Assembly: GCA_025054795.1 (NCBI GenBank)
Contig: JANWZU010000150.1
Span: forward strand, 1-5,988
Origin: Candidatus Caldarchaeum sp.
Lineage (GTDB): Archaea > Thermoproteota > Nitrososphaeria_A > Caldarchaeales > Caldarchaeaceae
Direction of reading: 5' to 3'
DNA: 5,988 nucleotides
Shown here: positions 1 through 4,822 of the stretch, piece after piece
Layout of the letters: the number at the start of each line of letters is the position of its first letter
Numbering within the stretch: the first letter of the stretch is position 1
Notes under the pieces: model-generated
Databases searched by the model: none
Seen by the model: only the letters and a program-made list of their open reading frames with translations
What the model was told of the DNA's origin: nothing
Program-made: the position numbers and the translations under genes

Positions 1-327
1 AGCGCAGCGAGGAACATAGGCATAGCGGTTAAGCCCGTGGCTCGTACATGCGAGGACAAAGACTGCCCATACCACGGCAGTCTACCGGTCCGTGGAATAA
101 TCCAAACAGGGTTGGTGGTTAAGAAGAAGATGGCGAAAACCGTGGTTGTCGAGAAAAAGTATCAGGTTTACGTCAGGAAGTACAAAAGGTATGAGAGGAG
201 GAGGTCTCTTATCTCGGCGCATCTTCCTCCGTGCCTTGACGTCGAGGTTGGGGACAGGGTCCGCATAGGCGAGTGCAGGCCACTCAGTAAGACGGTAAGC
301 TTCGTCGTTCTTGAAAAGGTGGTGTAG
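1..327 (+). CDS. rps17: Small ribosomal subunit protein uS17 (S17), 5' end outside window
   Basis: uS17 is a primary 16S rRNA-binding protein of the small subunit with an OB-type beta-barrel fold. The reading frame is open from base 1 and the residues it encodes (SAARNIGIAVKP) match the usual archaeal N-terminus, so the in-frame GTG at 37 is probably an internal valine, not the start; the true start lies just upstream. Counting from base 1, 108 residues are visible. They include the archaeal Cys17-x4-Cys22-x2-His25 segment followed by GSLPVRG, the core KTVVVEKKYQVY, and the C-terminal signature GDRVRIGECRPLSKT. Further cysteines at 78 and 92 fit archaeal family members. The stop (TAG, 325-327) lies 2 bases before the uL14 start, so the two are surely co-transcribed. 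Identification is firm; only the exact start is unknown. Confidence 0.96.
   Translation, partial: SAARNIGIAVKPVARTCEDKDCPYHGSLPVRGIIQTGLVVKKKMAKTVVVEKKYQVYVRKYKRYERRRSLISAHLPPCLDVEVGDRVRIGECRPLSKTVSFVVLEKVV
317..322 (+). promoter_or_regulatory. Shine-Dalgarno of uL14
   Basis: AGGTGG inside the last codons of uS17 matches the archaeal anti-Shine-Dalgarno (16S 3' end UCACCUCC). It ends 7 bases before the ATG at 330 and supports that start. Confidence 0.75.
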
Positions 328-329
328 GG

Positions 330-764
330 ATGGCGAAGAGGTCTAGAGCGGTTGCTGCAGTTGGCGTTCTCGAGAGGAGGCCTAACCTTCCGAGGACTGT
401 TGTCCTAGGCTCGTTGGTCAACTGCGCAGACAACTCGGGGGCTCAGGTTTTGAAGATTGTGCAGGTGCATGGTTTGACAGCGAGGCTCCGCCGTGTTCCA
501 GCGGCCTGCGTGGGCGACATGCTCAGCGTGACAGTCAAGAAAGGCCCGATAGATTTGAGGAAGAAACCGATGCACGCCGTTCTGATTAGGCAGAGGAAGC
601 CTTACAGAAGAAGGGACGGCACTTGGATATCCTTCGAAGACACGGCCGCAGTCATAATCACGCCTGAAGGCGACTTGAAGGGGACTGAGATAAAAGGGCC
701 TGTAGCGAGGGAGGCTGCCGAGAGATGGCCGAGAATAGCGAACGCCGCAACCATGATAATATAG
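330..764 (+). CDS. rpl14: Large ribosomal subunit protein uL14 (L14)
   Basis: uL14 binds 23S rRNA at the subunit interface, contributes to intersubunit contact, and lies near eL19 and uL3 in the large subunit. The 144-residue product has the family core NCADNSGAQVLKI (about 31-43), the loop VGDMLSVTVKKG (61-72), and VLIRQRKPYRRRDGTWISFE (84-103). The archaeal/eukaryotic C-terminal signature TPEGDLKGTEIKGPVAREAA follows, ending in WPRIANAATMII. It is longer than bacterial L14 (about 122 residues) because of an N-terminal extension of roughly 20 residues (AKRSRAVAAVGVLERRPNLP), as in several TACK archaea. The ATG start has a Shine-Dalgarno at the usual distance. The stop at 762-764 sits inside the ribosome-binding site of uL24. 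Confidence 0.97.
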   Translation: MAKRSRAVAAVGVLERRPNLPRTVVLGSLVNCADNSGAQVLKIVQVHGLTARLRRVPAACVGDMLSVTVKKGPIDLRKKPMHAVLIRQRKPYRRRDGTWISFEDTAAVIITPEGDLKGTEIKGPVAREAAERWPRIANAATMII

Positions 765-767
765 GTG
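763..767 (+). promoter_or_regulatory. Shine-Dalgarno deciding the uL24 start
   Basis: AGGTG overlaps the uL14 stop codon and lies 6 bases before ATG 774. It argues for ATG 774 over the in-frame GTG codons at 765, which overlaps it, and 771, which is too close. Confidence 0.65.
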
Positions 768-773
768 TCTGTG

Positions 774-1130
774 ATGCAGTCCCGTAAACCTAGTAAACAA
801 CGTTTCAGCCGTTTCAACGCTCCAAGACACATCTTGGTGAAGTTCATGAGAGCCCACCTCTCGCCGGAGCTGAGGACCAAGTATGGGAAACGCTCATACG
901 GCGTTCGGGTGGGGGATACGGTTAAAGTTATGAAAGGTGTGTTCAAGGGGGTTGAAGGGAAAGTGAAGAAGGTCGACATTAAAAGACAGATGGTTTACTT
1001 GGAGAACGTCAGTAGGAAGAAGACAGACGGCTCCTCTGTCGACGTGCCCATTAGGGTTTACAACTTGATGCTGACTCAGCTGAACCTAGACGACAAAAGA
1101 CGTAAGCAGAAGCTGGAGGTGAAGACCTGA
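774..1130 (+). CDS. rpl24: Large ribosomal subunit protein uL24 (L24)
   Basis: uL24 is an early 23S rRNA-binding protein that nucleates assembly of the large subunit and sits near the peptide exit tunnel. From ATG 774 the product is 118 residues. It begins with the archaeal-type leader MQSRKPSKQRFSRFNAPRH, continues with the conserved LSPELRTKYGKRS stretch, and then the KOW motif (RVGDTVKVMKGVFKGVEGKV, about residues 45-64). A basic tail ends KRRKQKLEVKT. An in-frame GTG at 765, immediately after the uL14 stop, would add three residues (MSV), but the Shine-Dalgarno at 763-767 makes ATG 774 the better start. Its stop overlaps the eS4 start by one base (TGATG), which favours termination-reinitiation coupling. 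The family call is secure; the start is likely but not proven. Confidence 0.95.
   Translation: MQSRKPSKQRFSRFNAPRHILVKFMRAHLSPELRTKYGKRSYGVRVGDTVKVMKGVFKGVEGKVKKVDIKRQMVYLENVSRKKTDGSSVDVPIRVYNLMLTQLNLDDKRRKQKLEVKT
1115..1122 (+). promoter_or_regulatory. Shine-Dalgarno of eS4, full 8-base match
   Basis: GGAGGTGA is a complete complement of the archaeal 16S rRNA 3' tail (UCACCUCC). It lies within the end of uL24, 7 bases before the eS4 ATG at 1130, and is the strongest site in the window. Confidence 0.85.
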
Positions 1131-1846
1131 TGACCCATCTCAAATCCCTCGCAGCACCACGCCATTTCCCCAAGAAAGAAACAGTCTTCACAGTCTCGCC
1201 CAGGTCTGGAAAACATCCAAAGGAGAGGTCTATCCCCCTACTCATAGTCGTCAGAGACATTCTAGGCTACGCCGAGGACAGGGCTACGGCCCAAAAACTG
1301 ATTAAGTCTGGAAAGTTTCAGGTTGACGGTAAAACCGTACGAGACCCAAGGTTTTCGCTCGGGTTGATGGACGTTTTTAGAGCTCCGGAAATTGGAGAAA
1401 GCTACAGAGTGGTGATCAGGCCTCTCAAAGGCCTTAGCTTGCAGACGGTAGGCGAGGATGAGGTAGGCTTCAAAGTATGCCAGGTTGTTAGGAAAAACCA
1501 CGTAAGGGCCGGAGACCTTGCATTAGGTCTTCACGACGGACGGACAATTCTTTTCAAGGGAGATGACGTCAAGACCGGAAGGTCTTACAAAATATTCGAC
1601 AGCGTGAAGATTACCGTTCCAGAGCAGGAGATTCTTGAATCAGTTTCTTTAGAAAACGGCTGCTACGGCTACATAGTGAAAGGTTCGAGAGCCGGTCTAC
1701 ACGGTCAAGTGATTAGAATTAGGCGAGATGTTGTATTTCCCGACAAGCCTACTGCAACCATAGCTACAAGTCAGGGAACGGTGACGACATTGTTGAGGAA
1801 CATCATGCCCGTGGGGGTGGGAAAGCCTTGGATAACCTTGCCGTGA
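1130..1846 (+). CDS. rps4e: Small ribosomal subunit protein eS4 (S4e)
   Basis: eS4 is a small-subunit protein found only in archaea and eukaryotes. The 238-residue product shows the family layout. The N-terminal S4e leader is HLKSLAAPRHFPKKETVFTV with SPRSGKHPKERSIPL (about 3-37). An S4-type RNA-binding domain follows (about 40-90: VVRDILGYAEDRATAQKLIKSG, VDGKTVRDPRFSLGLMDVF, split here for clarity). A central domain and a KOW-like segment come next (NGCYGYIVKGSRAGLHGQVI, about 176-195). The C-terminal TTLLRNIMPVG matches the usual family ending. Length is typical for archaeal members (about 235-245). Start ATG 1130 overlaps the uL24 stop by one base and has a near-perfect Shine-Dalgarno. Its last 19 bases also encode the start of uL5. 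The presence of this gene between uL24 and uL5 is a hallmark of the archaeal operon. Confidence 0.97.
   Translation: MTHLKSLAAPRHFPKKETVFTVSPRSGKHPKERSIPLLIVVRDILGYAEDRATAQKLIKSGKFQVDGKTVRDPRFSLGLMDVFRAPEIGESYRVVIRPLKGLSLQTVGEDEVGFKVCQVVRKNHVRAGDLALGLHDGRTILFKGDDVKTGRSYKIFDSVKITVPEQEILESVSLENGCYGYIVKGSRAGLHGQVIRIRRDVVFPDKPTATIATSQGTVTTLLRNIMPVGVGKPWITLP
1816..1820 (+). promoter_or_regulatory. Shine-Dalgarno deciding the uL5 TTG start
   Basis: GGTGG, within a G-rich run encoding Gly-Val-Gly near the end of eS4, lies 7 bases before TTG 1828. The alternative GTG 1843 has no comparable site upstream, so the TTG is favoured. Confidence 0.65.
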
Positions 1847-2343
1847 GAAACCCTAGGATAGAGAAAGTCGTCGTCAACTGCAGCGTCGGAGAGGGTGGAG
1901 CCAAGCTTGAGAAGGCTCAGAAGATTGTCGAGTCGATCGTGGGGCAGAAGCCGGAGGTGAGGAAGGCGAAGAAAACAGTCAGAGGGTTTGGCATCCATAA
2001 GGGAGAGCCGATAGCTGTTAGGGCTACTTTGAGGAAGCAGGCAGCCTACGACTTCCTGAAGAAGGCGCTCGCAGCTGTAAACAACACGCTCAAGTCATCG
2101 AGCTTCGACGAACATGGAAACATCTCATTCGGAATACACGAACATCTTGACATACCTGGGACGAGGTATAACCCTGAGCTGGGAATTGTTGGGATGGATG
2201 TTTCGGTTCATCTCACGAAGCCTGGCTACCGGGTGGTCAAAAGGGCTTACCGCAGGTCCAAGCTGGGCAAAACTCAGACGGTTAGCAGGAGGGAGGCTGT
2301 AGAGTTTATGAAATCTCTGGGTGCGAAGGTGGTAGAGGATTGA
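1828..2343 (+). CDS. rpl5: Large ribosomal subunit protein uL5 (L5)
   Basis: uL5 binds 5S rRNA with uL18 and helps build the central protuberance of the large subunit; it also contacts the P-site tRNA. The 171-residue product carries the conserved N-terminal strand NPRIEKVVVNCSVGEGG (8-24), GQKPEVRKAKKTVRGFGIHK (39-58), KGEPIAVRATLR (58-69), the SSFDEHGNISFGIHEHLDIPG segment (split as 91-99 and 100-111), and GIVGMDVSVHLTKPGYRV (119-136). Length matches archaeal homologues. The start is an unusual TTG at 1828, inside the eS4 gene and overlapping it by 19 bases; it is supported by a well-placed Shine-Dalgarno and by the family starting about this far ahead of the RIEKVVVN strand. GTG 1843 is an alternative that would remove five residues. 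Its stop overlaps the uS14 start by four bases. Confidence 0.96.
   Translation: MDNLAVRNPRIEKVVVNCSVGEGGAKLEKAQKIVESIVGQKPEVRKAKKTVRGFGIHKGEPIAVRATLRKQAAYDFLKKALAAVNNTLKSSSFDEHGNISFGIHEHLDIPGTRYNPELGIVGMDVSVHLTKPGYRVVKRAYRRSKLGKTQTVSRREAVEFMKSLGAKVVED
2328..2332 (+). promoter_or_regulatory. Shine-Dalgarno of uS14
   Basis: GGTGG (in AAGGTGG) near the end of uL5 lies 7 bases before the TTG at 2340, the same spacing as at uL14, eS4 and uL5. It supports TTG as the uS14 start. Confidence 0.7.
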
Positions 2344-2498
2344 AGCAGAAGGCTAAGCCGAGGAAGTTCGGGAAAGGAGTTCATGTCTGCCGAAGATGCG
2401 GGACGAGCGTAGGCGTCATCAGAAAGTACGGTCTCCTCGTCTGCAGAAGATGCATCAACGAGATAGGACCCAAGCTAGGGTTCAAGGTTTACGATTAG
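2340..2498 (+). CDS. rps14: Small ribosomal subunit protein uS14, zinc-binding type (S14)
   Basis: This 52-codon gene fills the space between uL5 and uS8 and is easily overlooked because it is short and begins with TTG. uS14 belongs to the head of the small subunit, next to uS3 and uS10 on 16S rRNA. The product has two zinc-ligand pairs, Cys17-x2-Cys20 (VCRRCG) and Cys35-x2-Cys38 (VCRRCI), the zinc-ribbon type seen in archaea and eukaryotes. It starts with a basic KQKAKPRKFGKG and ends IGPKLGFKVYD; family members run about 50-56 residues and typically end in a similar LGF-K/x-Y motif. The start TTG 2340-2342 overlaps the uL5 stop in a four-base TTGA, and a Shine-Dalgarno lies 7 bases upstream. 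Position in the operon is exactly where archaea carry this gene. Confidence 0.95.
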   Translation: MKQKAKPRKFGKGVHVCRRCGTSVGVIRKYGLLVCRRCINEIGPKLGFKVYD

Positions 2499-2502
2499 GT
2501 GA
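2498..2502 (+). promoter_or_regulatory. Shine-Dalgarno of uS8
   Basis: GGTGA, starting on the last base of the uS14 stop codon, lies 6 bases before ATG 2509. The ATG codons at 2502 and 2505 are out of the uS8 frame. Confidence 0.7.
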
Positions 2503-2508
2503 TGATGA

Positions 2509-2892
2509 ATGACAGACCTTGTTTCAGCTTTGTTCACAACGATCCAAAACAACGAGATGGTCCACAACCATGAATGCGTCGTCAAAGCTTCAAAACTGGT
2601 GGGCGAGATCCTGAAAGTGCTCCAGCGGAAAGGGTTCATAGGTGCTTTCGAGTACATCGAAAACGGCCGAGGAGGACTCTTCAAGGTTCAGCTACTAGGG
2701 AGGGTCAACAGATCCTCGCCCATAAGGCCGAGGATGAACGTTAAAGCCGGCAGGTACGAGTTTTTTGAACAGCAGTATCTGCCGGGAAGGGGGGTAGGCG
2801 TCATCGTAGTCACAACACCTAAGGGAGTGATGTCGCACGACGAGGCCAAAAAGCTCAAGACTGGGGGGAGGTTGCTTGGCTATGTCTACTAA
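2509..2892 (+). CDS. rps8: Small ribosomal subunit protein uS8 (S8)
   Basis: uS8 binds the central domain of 16S rRNA (helix 21) and is needed for assembly of the small-subunit platform. In many prokaryotes it also represses its own operon by binding a mimic of that site on mRNA; I see no proof of this here. The 127-residue product shows the N-terminal domain with ALFTTIQNNEMV (7-18) and ASKLVGEILKVLQRKGFIG (27-45). The archaeal YIENGRGGLFKVQLLGRVN (49-67) follows, then YLPGRGVGVIVVTTPKGVMS (90-109) with HDEAKKLKTGGRLLGYVY at the end. The TTPKGVMSHDEA block is the rRNA-binding signature. Length is normal for archaea (about 130). It follows uS14 after 10 bases and its last 11 bases overlap uL6. 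Confidence 0.97.
   Translation: MTDLVSALFTTIQNNEMVHNHECVVKASKLVGEILKVLQRKGFIGAFEYIENGRGGLFKVQLLGRVNRSSPIRPRMNVKAGRYEFFEQQYLPGRGVGVIVVTTPKGVMSHDEAKKLKTGGRLLGYVY
2867..2872 (+). promoter_or_regulatory. Shine-Dalgarno deciding the uL6 start
   Basis: GGAGGT near the end of uS8. Aligned to the 8-base slot used by the other genes (2867-2874), it is 7 bases from ATG 2882 but only 1 from the in-frame TTG 2876, so the ATG is favoured. Confidence 0.65.
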
Positions 2893-3424
2893 GTTTCTCG
2901 AGGATTCGGTAAACATACCGGAGAGGGTCGCCGTCAAGTACGAGGCTGGCCAGCTTACTGTCGAGGGTTCTAAAGGTAAGGTGGTTAAAGACATCAGCCA
3001 CATACCCGCCGAGATAGAGGTGCAGAAGGGAAACGTAGTCGTCAGAGTGCCGGGAAGGTCGAGGAAGGCTAAAGCCATGCTAGGGACAGTTGTCTCGATA
3101 ATCCGCAACGCTGCTGAGGGTGTTTCGAAAGGCTACACATACAAACTCAAGGTGGTTTCGTCGCACTTCCCAATATCAGTTAAAGTGGCTGGGAGCGAAG
3201 TAATAATATCTAATTTCCTCGGCGAAAGATACGACAGGAGGGCTAAGATAGTGGGAGACGTAAAGGTCTCAGTCAAAGGAGACGAGGTAATCGTGTCAGG
3301 AGTTGACAAGGAGACCGTTGGGCAGACAGCTGCTAACATAGAGAACGCTACACGGATAGGGCGTAAAGACCCTCGGAAGTTTTTGGACGGGATATACTTG
3401 GCTGAGAGGGCTGCTGGACCATGA
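2882..3424 (+). CDS. rpl6: Large ribosomal subunit protein uL6 (L6)
   Basis: uL6 binds 23S rRNA near the sarcin-ricin loop and the factor-binding region of the large subunit. From ATG 2882 the product is 180 residues, with the two related alpha/beta domains of the family. The first (about 10-80) holds IPERVAVKYEAGQLTVEGSK and GKVVKDISH, and the second (about 88-170) holds KLKVVSSHFPISVKV, FLGERYDRRAKIVGDVKV and TAANIENATRIGRKDPRKFL. The latter, with DGIYLAERA at the end, is the archaeal/eukaryotic C-terminal signature. An in-frame TTG at 2876 would add Met-Ala, but the Shine-Dalgarno spacing favours the ATG. The gene overlaps uS8 by 11 bases and shares a four-base ATGA with eL32. Confidence 0.96.
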   Translation: MSTKFLEDSVNIPERVAVKYEAGQLTVEGSKGKVVKDISHIPAEIEVQKGNVVVRVPGRSRKAKAMLGTVVSIIRNAAEGVSKGYTYKLKVVSSHFPISVKVAGSEVIISNFLGERYDRRAKIVGDVKVSVKGDEVIVSGVDKETVGQTAANIENATRIGRKDPRKFLDGIYLAERAAGP

Positions 3425-3810
3425 GGCTGCCCAAGCGTGTGTTGAAGAAGAGGAGAAGCCTGCCTAAATTTGTCAGGCAGGAGAGCTGGAGATACGTTAG
3501 GCTGAATACAGGGTACCGAAGGCCTCGTGGTAAAGACAGCAGGATGAGGCTGCAGAAAAGCGGGGCCCCTCCCCTAGCTAAGATAGGTTATGGAACACCC
3601 CGAAGTTTTAGGGGCCTTCATCCGTCGGGCTACAGAGAGGTGCTGATCTCAAGCCTATCACAGCTGGCGGCTCTCTCGCCCGATAAGGACGCTTTAAGGC
3701 TTTCAGGCAGGCTTGGAGGAAGGATGAAGACAAAGCTGTACGAAGCAGCTGTCGAGAAAGGGTTTAAGGTGCTGAACCCGCCTTTGAAGAAGGAGGAGAG
3801 TGGGGAGTGA
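3421..3810 (+). CDS. rpl32e: Large ribosomal subunit protein eL32 (L32e)
   Basis: eL32 is a large-subunit protein restricted to archaea and eukaryotes. The 129-residue product has a basic N-terminus (RLPKRVLKKRRSLPKFVRQE), then the family core SWRYVRLNTGYRRPRGKDSR (22-41), MRLQKSGAPPLAKIGYGTPR (42-61) and FRGLHPSGYREVLIS (63-77), where the IGYG and GLHPSG motifs are diagnostic. The usual WRRPRG motif appears as YRRPRG. The C-terminal half has ALRLSGRLGGRMKTKLYEAA followed by VEKGFKVLNP, as in the family. Length fits archaeal homologues, about 130. The ATG start is embedded in the uL6 stop (ATGA). There is no convincing Shine-Dalgarno (only GAGAGGG about 10 bases upstream), so translation probably depends on coupling to uL6. 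Confidence 0.96.
   Translation: MRLPKRVLKKRRSLPKFVRQESWRYVRLNTGYRRPRGKDSRMRLQKSGAPPLAKIGYGTPRSFRGLHPSGYREVLISSLSQLAALSPDKDALRLSGRLGGRMKTKLYEAAVEKGFKVLNPPLKKEESGE
3792..3796 (+). promoter_or_regulatory. Shine-Dalgarno of eL19
   Basis: GGAGG near the end of eL32. In the 8-base slot used elsewhere (3792-3799) it lies 7 bases from GTG 3807. A shifted, weaker match (GGAGAG, 3795-3800) has the same spacing to ATG 3810, so the choice between adjacent starts is not settled. Confidence 0.5.
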
Positions 3811-4244
3811 TGCTGGAGTTTCAGAAGAGGCTTGCAGCAGACCTGCTGAAATGCGGTGTGTCAAGAGTCAAGTTCGACCCAGATAGGCTTGACGAGATAG
3901 AGTCTGCGATAACCAGAGCCGAGATGAGGAGGCTTATCCAAGACGGGGCTGTGACGAAGCTCCCAGCCCGGGGAGTGAGCAGGGCTAGGGTGGAGCGGAA
4001 GAAAAAAAGAGGGCCTGGAAGCAAGAAGGGGGGGAAGTACTCGATAGTATCTAGGAAGCGGATGTGGATCAACCGTGTCAGAGCGCAGAGGGCTTACCTC
4101 AAAAAGCTCCGAGAACAAGGATTGCTGGAGCGGAGAAACTACCGTCTACTCTACAGCTACGTGAAGGCTGGAAACTTCAAATCCACCGCCTCCCTGAAAG
4201 AGTTCATCAAGCTGCATAGGATGACGGAGGTGCCGCCCAAATGA
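3807..4244 (+). CDS. rpl19e: Large ribosomal subunit protein eL19 (L19e)
   Basis: eL19 is an archaeal/eukaryotic large-subunit protein with a helical body and a long basic extension that reaches an intersubunit bridge. The product is 145 residues from GTG 3807, or 144 from the adjacent ATG 3810. The N-terminal block FQKRLAADLLKCGVSRVKFD and PDRLDEIESAITRAEMRRLI is characteristic. It is followed by the basic RGVSRARVERKKKRGPGSKK hinge and the C-terminal WINRVRAQRAYLKKLREQG, YRLLYSYVKAGNFKSTASLK and EFIKLH. Family members run about 145-150 residues. The start is ambiguous: GTG 3807 overlaps the eL32 stop by four bases (GTGA) with the best Shine-Dalgarno spacing, while ATG 3810 overlaps by one base and gives the more usual M-x-x-x-Q-R/K-R-L-A opening. 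Its stop overlaps uL18 (ATGA). Confidence 0.96.
   Translation: MMLEFQKRLAADLLKCGVSRVKFDPDRLDEIESAITRAEMRRLIQDGAVTKLPARGVSRARVERKKKRGPGSKKGGKYSIVSRKRMWINRVRAQRAYLKKLREQGLLERRNYRLLYSYVKAGNFKSTASLKEFIKLHRMTEVPPK
4226..4232 (+). promoter_or_regulatory. Shine-Dalgarno of uL18
   Basis: GGAGGTG, seven bases complementary to the 16S 3' end, lies near the end of eL19. Counted with the next base as the 8-base slot it is 7 bases from ATG 4241. Confidence 0.8.
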
Positions 4245-4822
4245 GCTCCTATCTGTTTCTCAGGACCAAGCCTCGGCGTCGAAGGCAGGGGAAAACCGAC
4301 TACAGGAAGCGGCTTAAGCTGGTTAAATCGGGGGTCGAAAGGCTTGTCGTCCGGAGGACAAACAGGCGGCTGATCGCCCAGCTGGTCAGGTCGAAGGCAG
4401 GCGGAGACCAGACGATGATAACTGTGTCGTCTGATATGCTTGCATCTTACGGCTGGAAAGCCTCCTTCAAATCCACTCCAGCCGCCTACCTGACTGGCGT
4501 GATGCTGGGTAAAAAAGCCCTCGAAAAAGGGTTTAAGGAGGCCATACTGGACATGGGGGTATACAGGTCGGTTAAGGGAAGCAGGATCTACGCTGTTTTG
4601 AAAGGCGTTTTGGACGCAGGTCTACACGTCCCTGCGTCGGAAGAAATGCTTCCCGACGAAGACAGGATACGGGGGCGGCACATCACGAAATACTACCCGA
4701 CAGCCAGACAGAACACGGCGAGCCCGCTGTTTTCAAGGACAGACGAACAATACATTCAAAAACTCGAAGAAAACGTAGTCAAAGTCAAGCAGATGATAAT
4801 GGAGGGGTCTGGCGATGAGTGA
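4241..4822 (+). CDS. rpl18: Large ribosomal subunit protein uL18 (L18)
   Basis: uL18 binds 5S rRNA and, together with uL5, anchors it in the central protuberance. At 193 residues it is the long archaeal form; bacterial L18 is about 117. Visible are the N-terminal RRRRQGKTDYRKRLKLVKSG (12-31) and RLVVRRTNRRLIAQLV (34-49), then VSSDMLASYGWKASFKSTPA (62-81) and AAYLTGVMLGKKALEKGF (81-98). The core AILDMGVYRSVKGSRIYAVL (101-120) is followed by KGVLDAGLHVPASEEMLPDE (121-140) and RIRGRHITKYY (142-152). All are archaeal/eukaryotic family blocks. The last 25 residues (DEQYIQKLEENVVKVKQMIM) look like a charged amphipathic helix. The gene begins in the eL19 stop (ATGA), has a very good Shine-Dalgarno, and overlaps uS5 by eight bases. 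Confidence 0.97.
   Translation: MSSYLFLRTKPRRRRQGKTDYRKRLKLVKSGVERLVVRRTNRRLIAQLVRSKAGGDQTMITVSSDMLASYGWKASFKSTPAAYLTGVMLGKKALEKGFKEAILDMGVYRSVKGSRIYAVLKGVLDAGLHVPASEEMLPDEDRIRGRHITKYYPTARQNTASPLFSRTDEQYIQKLEENVVKVKQMIMEGSGDE
4801..4807 (+). promoter_or_regulatory. Shine-Dalgarno of uS5
   Basis: GGAGGGG near the end of uL18. Taken as the 8-base slot 4801-4808 it lies 6 bases before ATG 4815. Confidence 0.75.

Noticed and set aside
405..979. Long open frames on the minus strand opposite uL14 and uL24
   Set aside because: They lie wholly antisense to strongly conserved ribosomal genes, show no recognisable protein features, and have no Shine-Dalgarno pattern; they are shadows of biased codon use on the other strand.
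2114..2302. Plus-strand open frame nested in uL5
   Set aside because: It lies inside conserved uL5 coding sequence with no family features and no separate ribosome-binding site.
2695..3108. Minus-strand open frame opposite uS8 and uL6
   Set aside because: It is antisense to two firm genes and the translation resembles no protein; no promoter or ribosome-binding site was seen.
4167..4480. Near-repeat TTCAAATCCAC in eL19 (about 4177) and uL18 (about 4468), both encoding Phe-Lys-Ser-Thr
   Set aside because: The match is about 11 bases, falls in conserved family positions in both proteins, and has no third copy or regular spacing; it is coincidence.
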